Of a stretch of DNA of 64,000 nt, positions 23,141-36,009 are shown in pieces. The first letter of the stretch is position 1. Each line of letters opens with the position of its first letter. The DNA is from Maea johnstoni (lineage: Eukaryota; Annelida; Polychaeta; Spionida; Magelonidae). The position numbers and the translations under genes are program-made. The notes beneath the pieces are model-generated. The model was not told where the DNA came from. It searched no databases and saw only the letters and a program-made list of their open reading frames with translations. The stretch covers positions 3,982,711 through 4,046,710 of the forward strand of contig OZ012685.1 in assembly GCA_963942565.1 (NCBI GenBank). Direction: 5' to 3'.

Positions 23141-23735
23141 AACCCTTCGAATGCCACATGCCCGTATATGCATCTCTGTTACATAATATAAAGAACCATG
23201 CATGCATATATGCATGCGAGATAATCAAATTCATTCAAAGAAGAGCCCTCTTCATAGCTTGAAAATTAGGAAATTGGTTGTACTTGATTCAAGGTTCACT
23301 TTGATATTTCACATCACTATGGTGGAACAAAATGTTGTAAAATAGTCAAATATGAATAACCTGGTTCTGGAATTTGGCCATCTCCTCAAGAATTTGGCAC
23401 CAGGCATGTGTGTGGAGAATTACAATTTGGACTCATAAGGGTTTAGTTACCATTAGAAGTAATCATGCTTTTGGACTGATATAGGGGTGGATGGTTTAAT
23501 TACTCTTAACTGGACTCAAGGAAATCATATACCACTTCTGTACAAAAACAATGTTAAGCTGCAGATCATAGAGGAAAAAACACAATTTCATATTCTCTAA
23601 CGTTGAAAGCATATAATGACAGTGGTTCAAAAATAGTGTGCTGTCACTTTTCCAGTAACAATATGCCATTTTGAATAAAAAAATATATATATATCAGCAG
23701 TATTTACAAGTACTTTGATTATTTTGTTTTCCGAG
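23141..23735. other. Spacer
   Basis: No gene is seen. ATGCATGCATATATGCATGC (about 23194-23218) is a short self-complementary tract. Confidence 0.4.
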
Positions 23736-24160
23736 GTTGGTAGCCTAGTCATGGGATTTTAAGTCTAAAGCATGTATCTGTCTATGGCATGGTTGAATTG
23801 CGATGATATTGGTCCTAAGAATTCCATGTCAACATCTGCAATGTAGAGAGCAATGAGAATTGTGTGCAAACAATTAGTGCTGAAGTGAGTCTCATTGCCG
23901 ACTCCTGGACTAGTTCCTGGGTGTGTGAGCCCCCTGGATGTAGCTAACAGTTTTATGAATTACTCGAGCGGCGTTCAATGAATATGGTTTATGCCCAGTC
24001 ACGGACCCACCAGACAGAGGCTCAACCGTCTGGCCAAGCTAGGAGTCAAAGACAGGATTGGATTTTAATTGTGGGAACTCAATATCAGTGCACAGGTCCT
24101 GGCCAAAGGCTATGATTGGCACATTTGTGCTAGAATATCTAAGGGAGGTCAAGGATAGTG
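23736..24160. promoter_or_regulatory. Candidate regulatory block
   Basis: A mixed, repeat-free block contains ACAATTAGTGCTGAAGTGAG, TTTTAATTGTGGG and GTTCAATGAATATGG. Composition resembles other candidate enhancer blocks in the window. Confidence 0.3.
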
Positions 24161-24439
24161 ATGACAAATTTGAGAAAATAAGTTTTGTCAAATCATTGAG
24201 AACAAAAGTGCATGTTGGGACCTAAAGAGGAATATCAAATCCTGAACAAAACAAATTATTACCAAAATTAATTAAATGTGTATCAATGTCCTGTCTAGAA
24301 ATGGAGCAGAAATGTTTCGAAAAACAATTCAGTGTAGCATGAATACTGAGTGAGTGCACCAACCCTCGCAGAAGCCAAAAGCGGTCTGTTAATTTTGGTG
24401 AAATCTTTCTAGAAAATGCATAGTTACACAAATATGTCA

Positions 24440-24575
24440 AGGATAAATCTCATTCAAAACACTATTGAAAACTCTCTCTCAAATATTTCATATATTCAAA
24501 ATTAATTCCAAAGTTATTGTCCAAAGCATTATAGATCCAGACCTAAGAGGAACTCTTAGGCATGAATAGGTTGAC
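24440..24575 (-). mobile_element. piggyBac-like MITE fragment
   Basis: Family words CTCTCTCTCAAATATTTCAT, CCAAAGTTATTGTCCAAAG and CTCTTAGGCATGAATAGGTT lie in the expected order. Termini are diverged. Confidence 0.5.
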
Positions 24576-24657
24576 CCATTCAAACCAAAACCAGTGTTTT
24601 CAATCGAAGCTAGGCACTACCTTATTCTACTTAGACTTTCAACCCTGTACTCCAAAA

Positions 24658-24674
24658 ATAATAATAATAATAAC

Positions 24675-24724
<50 letters not shown>

Positions 24725-24799
24725 TGATAATAATAATAACAATAATAATAATAATAATGATAATAATGATTATAATAATAATAGAAATAACAATAATAT
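24658..24799. repeat. (AAT)n microsatellite
   Basis: An AAT run with AAC and GAT interruptions, followed by a short T run. Confidence 0.97.
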
Positions 24800-25281
24800 T
24801 TTTTTTTAATTTTCAAAATTATGAAAACAATAAAGACAAGTATTACATTACAACTAAACTCATTCATGCTTAATAGACTTTACTGAGGAATTAACCCATT
24901 AATGCATGCAAACATTAATCTTCGCACTCCAGAATAAAAGAAAGACAAGAGATTTTATTCCCTACTTTATTTCTATATGCTAGGAGGATATTATTATTAT
25001 TTATGGCTTTGTGGTCCATTCACCCACCTCATAACATGGCTGTAAGTCTTTCTCTATTAAAGCCAGCAAGGTGTGACATTGCATCTACCTGCCAATTAGC
25101 GCTGGTCATAAACAAGGTATTTAATTGCTTTTCTTTCTCCCATGACACTGGCATTTTGAGGACAGAGAAATACTGATATTTGATACTTATCACAGTATTC
25201 ATAGGACCAAAGTCTATCAGCAATTTGAGGGTCAGTACTTGTGGGGTATTGGACCTGGTGGTGTAACCATCTTATTCCTGC
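24800..25281. other. Spacer
   Basis: No gene is seen. An isolated MITE terminus, TTAACCCATTAATGCATGC, lies at about 24892. Confidence 0.4.
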
Positions 25282-25505
25282 TTAACCCATCAATGCTTAA
25301 GAGATTTGCTCGAAATGGTTGTCTGTATCCAAGGATACTTTTGATGATAACTTCTTTAGATTTTACAAAATATTTGAAAGAGAGCTGTTGGTAATGTTCT
25401 GAACAACATTCCTCCTTTGAATATTTTTCCAACTTTGCTATTGCCTGCGAGATTTCATCAAAATTGCCAGGCTGCTTTTGGCCGCTGGGAGCATTAATGG
25501 GTTTG
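25282..25505 (-). mobile_element. piggyBac-like MITE, full length
   Basis: It starts TTAACCCATCAATGCTTAAG and ends AGCATTAATGGG followed by TTTG. The interior has TTTGAAAGAGAGCTGTTGGT and the facing TTCCTCCTTTGAATATTTTT, the family foldback. A second partial copy follows directly (about 25508-25620). Confidence 0.85.
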
Positions 25506-25823
25506 CTCATTCACGCCTGTAGCAGCATAAACTGCATAAACTGAGTATTTTGGTGACATCTCTCTAACAAAAGCAATGATTAGAAAATATTCAAAGGGGA
25601 GTTGTTCATTAGAACTTACAAACAAAACATATGGGTTCCATTGAAGCCATTGTACTTATTCAACTAATAGCATATGTTCCTTTTTTGTTTTTGCCTTATT
25701 TTATGAAGATTGACTCTTTCTAATTGTGTTATTTAGGATGTTCTCAAATGATTTTCTCTATGAAATATCTAATAGTATGTATTATTCAATTGATCCACTG
25801 TAATCTTATCTGCATTTGATATG

Positions 25824-26015
<192 letters not shown>

Positions 26016-26486
26016 TTATAACATTTGCTGGTACTATATCACTATATCTACTGTTTTTTGAAATGTCATAAAATGAGACAGAACCAATGAAAGAAGTACA
26101 AGTTACAAGCATACACAGTCTTATTACTGAATACCACCTGGAGATGAAAAATAATGTTACGGAAATGTTTTTATCCATTGTTTAACCCAATAGCCTAAGG
26201 GTCATAAGAGTTACAATTATGCAACTAGAGATAGCCACTATTCATCCATCACCTGGACCTATGGGTTCCAGATGGAAGCAGTGCATTCTGGGACCAGTAA
26301 CAAAGGGATATGAAGCTCACCTGGGTTTTTAGAGACAGACAAGCAACATCATGCATTTGGCTCCCTTAAGAGACAAAAAGGCACGCAACTAGTATTGTTG
26401 CATCCCGTTGGCTGAGTGTTGATATCGGTCCTCTTTAGATTACCTGTGAGAGTGGGAAGCAGGCTCTTTGATCAAATACCTATATG
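26016..26486. other. Spacer
   Basis: No gene or element is recognised. Confidence 0.35.
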
Positions 26487-26611
26487 GGTAAAAGTTAACG
26501 TGCCAATACGGGCTCGTATTTTCAAACAGGCCTGTTGCAGGCTCGTTACATGCATGTTACCACCCTGTTATTTCAATGGGCCCTTTTTGAATAGGCATGA
26601 TAACTTTTACC
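26487..26611. mobile_element. Small inverted-repeat element, ~125 bp
   Basis: GGTAAAAGTTAACGTGCC (26487-26504) faces GGCATGATAACTTTTACC (26594-26611), 16 of 18 positions complementary. This could be a minimal MITE, but no target duplication was found. Confidence 0.5.
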
Positions 26612-27088
26612 TGTGTAGCCAGCCAGAATGCTCACGTATCGTAGAAAACAGGGACTTCCCTGATTAAAAGCACATGAAATCTACGATACATGGGGTTTTC
26701 AGTCCCAGGTAGTGTAATATCTACGGTACAAGATAGTCCAGTAAAGTACCAGACCTGAGGGAAAAACAATGAGTTATGTAACTATATCTAAGAAAGACAA
26801 TGGCAATTTATCTTACTTTACTTGTATGGCACCTGCAATTATACTCAGGTAATGCTATCTAGATCACAATCTGTGGGTGGCATGTCAGACTTATTCTTAT
26901 CTTTAGCTGTAGGGAGAGTGAGAGCGTCTCGGTCTATTGCATATAAGCAATATATTCACTCCTAAGTTCATCATATGGCCTCACCCCTATCTGTAGAAGA
27001 TGTTTCGCCCCCAGCATGGAATTAACCCATACATGCCTTGAGTGCCCACAAGGCCAACAAAAGAGATACATTTCAGGTAGAGGGAGTA
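26612..27088. other. Spacer
   Basis: No gene is seen. Two copies of ATCTACGATACA or ATCTACGGTACA lie about 40 bp apart near 26680 and 26720. Confidence 0.35.
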
Positions 27089-27309
27089 TTAACCCATTAA
27101 TGCTTAAGAGTTGTACATTGTCGTCTGGACCAAAAATACTTTTGACAGTAACTTTAGAATTGAGAATGATTTTACAAATATTTGAGAGTTGTTGGTTGTG
27201 TTTTAATTAACATTTTTCCTTCAAATATTCTCCTAACTATTCTTTTACCTGCAAGATTTCATCAGAATTGTCCGGTTGCTTTTAGCTGCTGTGAGCATTA
27301 TTGGGTTAG
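27089..27309 (-). mobile_element. piggyBac-like MITE, full length
   Basis: It starts TTAACCCATTAATGCTTAAG and ends GTGAGCATTATTGGGTTAG. It carries TGGACCAAAAATACTTTTGA and the facing CCTTCAAATATTCTCC. Confidence 0.85.
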
Positions 27310-28018
27310 CAACCCTACCAAGGAGAACAGATGAAACTATTTCTTTCAGAAATGCCCACTATTTCTTTTCCTTGCAAAAACTATGTGCATGTATCTCGTC
27401 ACACTACCCAAAGGAAAGAATGGTCATATATAAGAATGACGAGAGTTGTAATGATATTTTCATATTTTCATCCAAATTGTTTAACACTATCTTAAAGTTT
27501 ATATGCTGCTATGTTTTTCTATCCTACCTACCATTTCCCAAACATACCTATAAGACGCTTTTGGAGCCCTAAATGTATGACATCTTCTCATTACTCAAGT
27601 TGGAAATTGCCTTGATACTTAAATCTAATCATAAAACCTAATCATATGTGGCATATGATTAGGGAGAACATCCCTCATACTACGAACAAATTCTCTTAAA
27701 AGATATACCACCAATCTCTCCTAATTTCTTTCCATATATTTATTCATTTATAATTGTATTTATATATATAAATTCGCCATTGTAAAAACACTGCCATGGG
27801 CATGAGTTAAGAGTTGACATTTTATAATCCCACAAACCACTTAGCTACCTCTGTATGTCACCCCCAGGTAGGTCATCTTGTTTGACACATTGGTGTTACT
27901 GGGCAAAGGACATTAACTTTCTCCTAAAATTATCTTCTGCTGCCATCGGAAATCTACATAAAAGTAAAATAGACTTATCTGACCAGGTATTAATATCAAG
28001 AAATTGTAAGTGACGCTA
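27310..28018. other. AT-rich spacer
   Basis: No gene or element is recognised. Confidence 0.35.
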
Positions 28019-28235
28019 GTTCAACCCATTCACGCTTGGAAATTTACTTGTCCTGTCATACTTTTAAAGATAACTTTGGAAAGAAGCATATTTTTGAAAA
28101 CTATTTGAAGGAGGTTTATAGATGAGTTCTGATGAACAAATCTCCATCAAATATTTTATAAATATTGCCTTTGTTAGAGAAATTCCACCAAAATAGTCAG
28201 ATGGCTTTGACTGCTACATGCCTGAATGGGTCAAA
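28019..28235 (-). mobile_element. piggyBac-like MITE
   Basis: It starts TTCAACCCATTCACGCTTGG and ends ATGCCTGAATGGGTCAA, with the interior TATTTGAAGGAGG and CATCAAATATTTT facing each other. Both flanks carry TCAA rather than TTAA. Confidence 0.75.
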
Positions 28236-28748
28236 GAATAGGCTTCTCCAGGACTACTTGTACATATGGATGGCTGAAGGTGTACCAGTAGAAATGATCC
28301 ACATACTGTAGAAAATAAGTTATCCTTATAATGATTGACTATAATCTTAATCAAGAGGAGAGAGAGAGAGAGGGAGAGTATGATGCTTTGATTGCTAGCA
28401 CTAATGCCCCTGTTTTGGATTAATCTGTGCTATCCCTTTATCAACAACACCTTTATATTAAGGCTTATAGCACTGCTTTCAATATTCTTAGGTATTCACA
28501 TTGACATTCTATATGTGTGGGTGTTTCCTTCCTATGCTATCACAGATCAACATACAGACCCACGCACACCTGACATCCTGCCTCCACGCAGCCTGGAGCA
28601 ACTCTCTCGCTAATTAAAACCCTGAACCTTTCTCAGCGGCAGTAATGGAGATGTGCCACACCTTTGGCAGTTCCTGAGAGCCAGGAAAGGTCTTATACCA
28701 TCAGTGACTTGCAGCACATGAAAGATACTATTAATATAATACCAATGG
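28236..28748. other. Spacer upstream of the first allelic copy
   Basis: No gene is seen. A GA-rich run (AGAGAGAGAGAGAGGGAGAG) lies near 28355. From 28610 the sequence becomes GC-richer and continues into the duplicated block. Confidence 0.4.
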
Positions 28749-29327
28749 CATTTTAAGATATTAGAGCAACTTGATATATTTGCTTTGGTGCACACAACAG
28801 AAGAAATCCTCCCAGCACTGAGTACACAAATAGCATGGAAATGATTGAAACATCCATGTCCATAAATGTATGTCCATAAATAACTAAAAGACACAATGAG
28901 AGTTTGTTGATTCTGCAACACTCGCAATAAAAGAGTAACACAATGCTTGCATAGAGGGATATTCCCTTAACCCTTTCAATGCTGAGGCTACTTTCGTCCA
29001 ACGCACAAGGACCCAAAGATCTTAGAAAACCATTTAAAACCTGTCATGTTGGTATTCATCGGATAGCTCTCACTGAGTACTCTCAGATGAGTACCCATCT
29101 TCCAGGGTTTCAGTCATTTCTCAGCTTTTTTGCATCATTTTGTATTGACAAAATTAGCCACCAACAGGATAAGGATTAATAAGCAAACCCTGTTGGAGCA
29201 GCGATTTGATTGGATCATATGGCTATTTTCAAATCACTATGTGCTCTTGAAGAGCACCATGAGTGTGTACAGCACGAGTTCTAGTGAGACAGAGATATAA
29301 ACACATTTTCAAAGAAAATATGCCACA

Positions 29328-29690
29328 GAGAAATGTTGATAAAAACTCAACCTACATCTGTCCTTGAACTAATTTCAAAGTTCCTGTCTTTTAATTATTT
29401 CCAAGTCTTAGAGAAATGTTGATCAAAATTCAACCTACACCTGTCCTTGAACTAATTTCAAAGTTCCTGTTTTTAAATTATCACCAAGTCACTAAAAACT
29501 AAAAAATTTGATCAAAACTCAACTTGCATCTGTCCCTGAACTACATGTACTTTCAAAGTTCCTGTTGTTAAATTATTACCAAGTATTTAAACAAAGAAAT
29601 GTTGATCAAAACTCAACCTACTTCTGTCCTTGAACTACTCAGATCTCAAAGTTCCTGCTTTACAGTAATCAGGGTTTCACCAAGTTATTT
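29328..29690. repeat. ~83-100 bp tandem repeat, 4 units (copy A)
   Basis: Units start with GAGAAATGTTGATMAAAA or similar at about 29328, 29411, 29497 and 29596, and contain CTGTCCTTGAACTA and TTTCAAAGTTCCTGT. Copy B has five units at the matching place. Confidence 0.9.
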
Positions 29691-29756
29691 TCAAAAGTAC
29701 CATAGATTAAGACAACACATACTATAAGTTGGCTCTGAGCATTTACCACACGCATT

Positions 29757-29925
29757 ATTAACCCATAAATTCTCACAGTAGCCAAAAGCAGCCTGGCAAC
29801 TTCGATGAAATCGAGCAAGCAAAAGCAAAAGCAGAAAATGTTTGATACAGATACCCGTATGTTAATCAGAACATGGAAAAGAAATGAAGGACACTTCTGT
29901 TTCATCTGTTTTGTTTGGTAGGGCT
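29757..29925 (+). mobile_element. piggyBac-like MITE, partial
   Basis: ATTAACCCATAAATTCTCAC starts a partial copy immediately upstream of a full-length one. Confidence 0.6.
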
Positions 29926-29936
29926 GTTAACCCATA

Positions 29937-30156
29937 AATGCTCACAGCAGACAAAAGTAGCCCAAATGTTTGATGGAATCGTGCAGGTTAAAGCATAGTT
30001 AGGAAAGTATTTGATAGAGAAACATTAATAAGAACACAACCAACAACTCCCCATCAAATATTTTGAACAATCATTTTCAATTTCGAGGTTACTGTCAAAA
30101 GTTTCACAGATCAATACAACAGTTTCTGGAGGAACTCTTCAGCATCGATGGGTTAA
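29937..30156 (+). mobile_element. piggyBac-like MITE, full length, TTAA on both sides
   Basis: TTAA (29937-29940) is followed by CCCATAAATGCTCACAGCAG, and GCATCGATGGG is followed by TTAA (30153-30156). This is the cleanest example of the family; the diverged counterpart in copy B ends at 38589. Confidence 0.88.
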
Positions 30157-30519
30157 ACATAGAAACCGTAAGAAAAAATTTGAACTTCTTACCTGAGAAG
30201 GAACAAACACTGAAGATGCTTCTTCCGTGCTGTCCTACCTGTTTACCTGTGATTGATTGATTGCTTTTTCCCAGGTGTCTATAAATGCAAACTACTGTTC
30301 TATCATCCTGTCCTGCTGAATCTAAAAGCTGCCACTCTCTAGTCACATCAAATACATTTATAATGACAGATATGATGCCCACAGACTGTTAAGATTTATG
30401 GTATCTTTCCACGATCAGTATGCTGAAGTTAACTAATTAATTTGCAAGTATAATTCAAGTTTTTAATCTTATGGCTGTTTTTCCACACATTTCCTAGAAA
30501 TCTCTCTTACAAGTTTCAC

Positions 30520-30624
<105 letters not shown>

Positions 30625-31014
30625 CAATGACAAAGAAGTACTTTTATCATGCAAAAAAACTGAATGAAAGCTGTGAGCAGTAGACAGGGAGTGGGCACTG
30701 TGCATGCATCATCAAATTTCGCTGCCTCGGCAACCTATCTGACCTAGATAGGATGACAAGTCTGTATACCCAGCCAGCCGGTCAGTCTCTCTGCTGCTTG
30801 CTTACTGCACAAATCACGTGACCAATACCTCCCCAGGCTTCACCGCGTAACCTGAGGCGCACATACCCTAGGTACTAGCATGCTGTGCCTATTGGGTTGC
30901 GGATCAAGGGAATGTATTTCTCTGATGAAAGCTTTTCCTCTCACTCCTCTTGTACATTGCATATGGTATCCATGTAGATTTATGAAAATATTTATGATTG
31001 TATATGATCCATTA

Positions 31015-31354
31015 CAGGCACTAACATAAGTTTCAGAACCAACTTGCCATTCCAGTGAGGCAAGTCGTTAACAACTTTTACTTGCCCAACATAATTTCAG
31101 GCTTGCCCGAAATAAGTTATAACATATGCTAGAATGGCATGTATTATTTATCATGGATTTAATGTTTTGAAAAACATTTCTTTGTTAATAGTGTTGCATT
31201 GTTTGCATATTTCTAGGTATTTGTGCCATTTTCTATATAAAAATGCGTAGACTGCTCAGAAAATCAGCTTGCCCATTCAGGCAAGTGCCCGAAAGCCCTT
31301 TTTTCAAAAATTCACTTGCCGGGGCAAGCAGGCAAGTACTTATGTCAGTGCCTG
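31015..31354. mobile_element. CAGG-ended transposon, 340 bp, with 5-bp target duplication (copy A)
   Basis: It starts CAGGCACTAACATAAGT and ends ACTTATGTCAGTGCCTG, imperfect inverted ends. CATTA flanks both sides (31010-31014 and 31355-31359). The interior has repeated GGCAAGT and ACTTGCCC words near both ends. The allele in copy B is 39193-39550. Confidence 0.82.
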
Positions 31355-32099
31355 CATTATAAGCCTTTGTGGCTGGCCAGATTTTTAACACTTGTAATAT
31401 GTAATGAATATGATAATCTGGATTGGACAATAAACTACTTACCAACTACAACAACTCCCATTAATGACTGGCTAATCACAATTTTGTCCTAATTGATATA
31501 AAATCACAATTTTATGGCTGAAGAGGGATGATACCTGCAAATAAAATACTCATTCAGTTGCTTTGAATTGAATACAATTGCTTGGCATTTAACAGATTAC
31601 CCTTCATGATGGACACATTCAATGCATGTAGATATTGGAAAAGCGTGTCAGGACTACGTAGAGGGGGTATCCACAAAGGGGGTATTATCTTAGATTCAGA
31701 ACATGAAACACACATCTATGTTTAACAAAAATAGCCCTGATATCAGACTAGCTGTGAACAACCAGTCAACAACTTTTGAATATGTTTGATTTACAATCTT
31801 TGATAATTCTTCATAAATCTTCTTTTGCAATAAACCTCATACTTCCTGTCACTTCTCCAAGTATCAAGTAGCCTTCCTAAGGCTGCTGAAGATAATTTTA
31901 TGAGAAAGTTAATGTCCCTCTCCCAGTAACGCCAAAGTGCCAAGATGTTGTCCCTGATGAAATTTCTATTTGCGAGACCTTGGGTTAATCTCCCAATTCA
32001 TCTGGGAAATACAGCGGAATGTAAAGCTAAATGTCTTTGCCTCTCAAGCAGCCCATAAACCTCTTTGTTGCCAACAAGAGTGCATCAGCTTTTAATGAT

Positions 32100-32870
32100 A
32101 CCTGTTGTTAATCTGATTTAGGGTTAATTCGCTCCCACTCAGCCACTTCCGCTAATCTATTTTGCATTTGGTTTTTGTTTTTCTGTCACCATGGGCTGAT
32201 TGATGCACCCCCTCCGTCTATTAGGGAGAGTGGGGCTAATGTACTGCAGGGGGACAAACAGAACCTCGCCGTGTAGCGCCCACCATGTAGCGTACGCGTA
32301 GCCGCTAAACCGGCAAGACCAAACAGTGCAAGATAAAATAGCCGCACGACCGCCAGTCCATCAAATACCCATAATCCTCCAGGCTCGGTAATCATGGCAA
32401 ATCACACGGGACCTATCAGCCATCAATAGAAAATGAGACAAGTACTCTTTAACTACTCTTCTGCGCCCGATAAATTGAGGAGAAATGAAAAAGTCCTGAA
32501 CTCCGACCCAGCAGAAATTGCTTGTCAATTCATGTAATTCCTGCTGCTCGGCGGCGGGCAGCAATGGTTGGCGTGCCAGCTTAAGGGGTTGACTTGCGGC
32601 GGGCTGGAGCGCAGCAGGCCCCTGAGAGGCAGCAGGGGTTGATGTCTTGGCGGCGGGGTGACGGGCAGATGTTTGGTGATATGCCATTGTCAGGCGGTGG
32701 CAGGTGCATTAAGTCTCCTACTCTATGCTAATGACATTTCAGACAGATCCTTCCTGATCCACGTCGTCGGAATTGTCAACGTCATCGTCGCCAATTCACC
32801 ACGATGCTGCAGCTCAACAACTGATTCCAACTCCCACCAGAAACAAGAAACCAACAGGGAACATTAACCC
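32100..32870. promoter_or_regulatory. Candidate enhancer, strongly conserved between alleles (copy A)
   Basis: By eye about 14 single-base differences and one 1-bp indel separate this ~770 bp from 40085-40852, much less than in flanking sequence. It is GC-rich and contains CTATGCTAATGACATTTCAG, GTGCATTAAGTC, GGTTAATTCGC and CCTCCAGGCTCGGTAATC. Frames of 60-115 codons are open on both strands, but the 1-bp indel near 32617/40607 breaks the longest one between alleles, arguing against protein. Confidence 0.5.
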
Positions 32871-33642
32871 ATTTATACCCCCAACTTCCAAAAAGGCAAT
32901 AATATCATCCTATTCATCCGTCTAGTACTAGAATGAGGGATTTATATTTCAACAATGAAATCAACACATTGAAATTTTAAAGTTTTAATGGAAAGTGGTT
33001 CTTAAGAAGTAATCTTTTTCTATAGAAATCTTGATGCCATACATGCAAGACAATTCTATCTTATCAAGTACATATTCCTGTCAGAAGAAATTCTGAAACA
33101 ACACTTACAGTTTAGTATGTACACAATTAAAACTTTCTCATCACTATTTAATCAGGTAACGTATGATATAATAAGATCAACAGTATACTACATTATTATG
33201 TTGTAATAGGTGAATTAGGTTGTTCTAAATAACTTTTTCTTGTCAGTAAGCAAAATACTTCAAACGAGAACTTATTTTATTTAATTTTTTGTATTCATTC
33301 ACTTGCTTTTCAAGTATGACTAGCGTTGTACAATCCAAATATGTATCAGACATTTTGTATAACTATGACCTTTTGTTGTACTGGGTTAGGGCGTGAAACA
33401 TCTTAAATATATATCAAACATTTATGTATACTAGGTATATTGGTAATAAACAACAATGTAGTATGTAAACATGCATGTCCTCATGTACTCTTTCATCTAA
33501 GCTTATCCTGGACAGTTATTTGCTTGTTTATTTGCACCGTGCGTCAGCAACCCTGAGCATTGTCTTTAGATTAGCACTGCCATTTGCCAACTGTGACAAT
33601 GTGGCTAGAGTTTAGTGGACCTAATAGAACTGGCATCAGTGC

Positions 33643-33873
33643 TTAACCCATTCATGCCTGTAGCACCCAAAACCCTCCAGACAATTTTGATGATATCTTT
33701 TAAAACTAAGAATTATTCTGAAAAATATATGAAGGAGATATGTTAATCAGAACTGGAGTAACAAGTCTCCCTCTAAGATGTTGAGAATTGATACTTCATT
33801 TCTAAGTTATATTCAAGAATCCTAGCTCCAGACGACACTTGCCAAGAAGACCTTGAGGCTTCAGTGCTTAATT
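33643..33873 (+). mobile_element. piggyBac-like MITE (copy A)
   Basis: TTAACCCATTCATGCCTGTA starts it; TATATGAAGGAGATATGTTA and TCCAGACGACACTTGCC are family words; it ends near CAGTGCTTAA. The copy B allele starts at 41656. Confidence 0.7.
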
Positions 33874-34487
33874 CTATGACTGTGTCTAAGTATAGGGCAT
33901 ATGAGGTCTTGTCCTTTTAATGGGCAAATTCACCCATCATCCAATTTCTCCCAGCGGCAAAAACCGAATCTGTAATTTTTTCAGGGTTTGCTATGGGTAA
34001 AAATAACTTCTTATTGGCGAAATACCATTTTTGCAGGCATTTACTTAGTTAACCCTATTAGAATTAATAAATTTCTAGGAAATTTCGCACATTTCATAAT
34101 CAATAAGTTCTTGGATATGTCCTGTTTATTTCGGTGATGCTTCACTATCATTAGAAGTAATCTGTTTTCCTGCATTCATACATATCATAATCAAGGACAA
34201 TTTTGGCCTGCATTAAGCCATTGTATAATCTCCCTGCTTGAGGGTGTTCTGTTCTGGAAAACAACATATATGAAAGGCTGTGTTGGAGCTTGATTCATCT
34301 GGTTTTGAAATGTGCTCCATCCATCTGCAGTAATTAGTCTGTGAGGGCATAGGGAATTATGACATGGTATAAAATTTCTTCCACCCTCCAATCATTATGA
34401 CTATACATTTCAATTGTTGAAAATAGTCAAACCCTGTCACAGAAACAAACCACCTGTTAGCTGGAAAAGACAATCTGTCATCCCCCT

Positions 34488-34504
34488 CCCCCCCCCCCCC
34501 CCCC
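34488..34504. repeat. C homopolymer, 17 bp
   Basis: The allele in copy B (42496-42508) has 13 C. Confidence 0.9.
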
Positions 34505-34679
34505 TCAGTAAATAAGCAAATTGCATAATTTCTTATCTGTTATAAAGACTACCTTCCCACACAGACCATTCTAAATATTAACTTGTATGCATCAAAAGTG
34601 GTGATTGGGCATATATGAACACATCTTCTCCTCAAATAGAGTGATACTTGAAAAAAAAAACGAAGACGGATTGTTAAAG

Positions 34680-35280
34680 ACTACAGGAAGAACATATTCA
34701 TTCAAATATCTATTAAATGTTTTATTGCTGCCAAGATATTAGTCAAATATCTATCAAAATGTTGCATTGTTGCCAAGACCATTTCTACATTCCAGAGTTG
34801 AATGTATTTTCAAGTTACTTTAAGTACTTTCTTGGCAGGTTTAGCATGATTTTGTTTTCCAAGAAAAGATATATTCTACCTGAAGAAAACTGACTTATTC
34901 CTGAATAAAATATCATGCTTACTGTAAATCTACGAAGGACAGGTGTGACTGTAATTGTTCAGGCCTTTGATACATGTTTTAGTATTGTATACCATCAGGG
35001 ATAGATGGATAGGAAAGACGAGTTGTGTCTATTGGCGTATATGGCAGACTCAGTAATCCTCAGCCTGCCTCAGATCCCTGTGCCTTAATGTATCAGGCAG
35101 AGGAATCCCTGGTGGTCCCTTAATAAAGCAGTGGGAGACAGTGCCAGTCCCTGGTGGTCCCTTAATAAAGAGGCGGGAGACAGTGACAATACAAGCCAGC
35201 CTCTACTGGCACCAGCCTTTCTCTGCACACTAATCTCTTGTCTCTGGGTATAGAATCACACATTTATTCCCATTCCCCAC
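34680..35280. promoter_or_regulatory. Block of lowest divergence between alleles (copy A)
   Basis: By eye about eight differences in ~590 bp separate this from 42690-43250. It includes a 42-bp tandem duplication (35107-35190, word GGTGGTCCCTTAATAAAG) present in both alleles. No reading frame is conserved. Low divergence could mean selective constraint or simply recent shared ancestry. Confidence 0.4.
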
Positions 35281-35644
35281 GAGCCCGAATTCAAACAAAT
35301 CACTCTTAAATAAAATATGAATGCAAAGCTTATTTGGATGAATATTTCTTCTTTTTTATGATCAAATGTGTAGTATTTTGTTTTGATCATCAATACTTTT
35401 TAAATTATTTTGAAATCATCTTTTTAATGATTTTTTTCTTTTTTCAATGAAATGTGTGGGTGAATATCCAGACCAATTCAGTTTAATTCAGTTTCCTAAA
35501 CCATGGACAATTGGATACTAATATCATCTCATGATGGTTTAGTTGAAATAGTATAGTTGATTCTTCCTAAAATGTTCTTCAGTGTATTAAAACTTATATG
35601 GATAGTAAAGATTCATCGCGGAATGGCCAAAAAAACTAGATTTT

Positions 35645-35850
35645 ATCTTCAGTTGACTCCTGGCTGGGTTACGGCCAGTCCTCTAACCAAGTGGTCTCAA
35701 GTGTTGCCACTGACTGCTATCTGTCCCTCATGTGAGAAAGATGTCAGTGACTTAGGGTTAGGTGATGGTTTTCCCTGAGCACTATGGTTCCCTCCGACAC
35801 AAACTGCTTAATAATTACAATTAAGCCTGAATATGACAGAAAAAATGACA
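35645..35850 (+). mobile_element. SINE copy (copy A)
   Basis: CTGGCTGGGTTACGGCCAGT and CCAAGTGGTCTCAAG form a decayed tRNA-like head, followed by CAGTGACTTAGGGTTAGGTG, TTTTCCCTGAGCACTATGG and a tail with AATTAAGCCTGAATATGACA. The head is shorter than in copy B (43668), which keeps GGTGCATGGTTTCGAAGTC. Confidence 0.65.
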
Positions 35851-36009
35851 CAGAAGAAAAATTCTGAAGTCCTAAGTATTTGATATTGTGCCCAAGCAAT
35901 TATAATGTTCATAAAGCATTAAACTTTATTGAATAGTAAAGATTTATTGCAATTTTTTTTATTTTAATCCAATTTCATCCGATTTCTGTGGATGTGAATT
36001 AAAAAGTAC

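Noticed and set aside
32361-32687. Conserved 108-codon minus-strand protein, also at 40347-40694
   Set aside because: It is open in both copies, but a 1-bp indel near its N-terminal part shifts the frame between them, and no domain is recognised. Conservation is better explained at DNA level.
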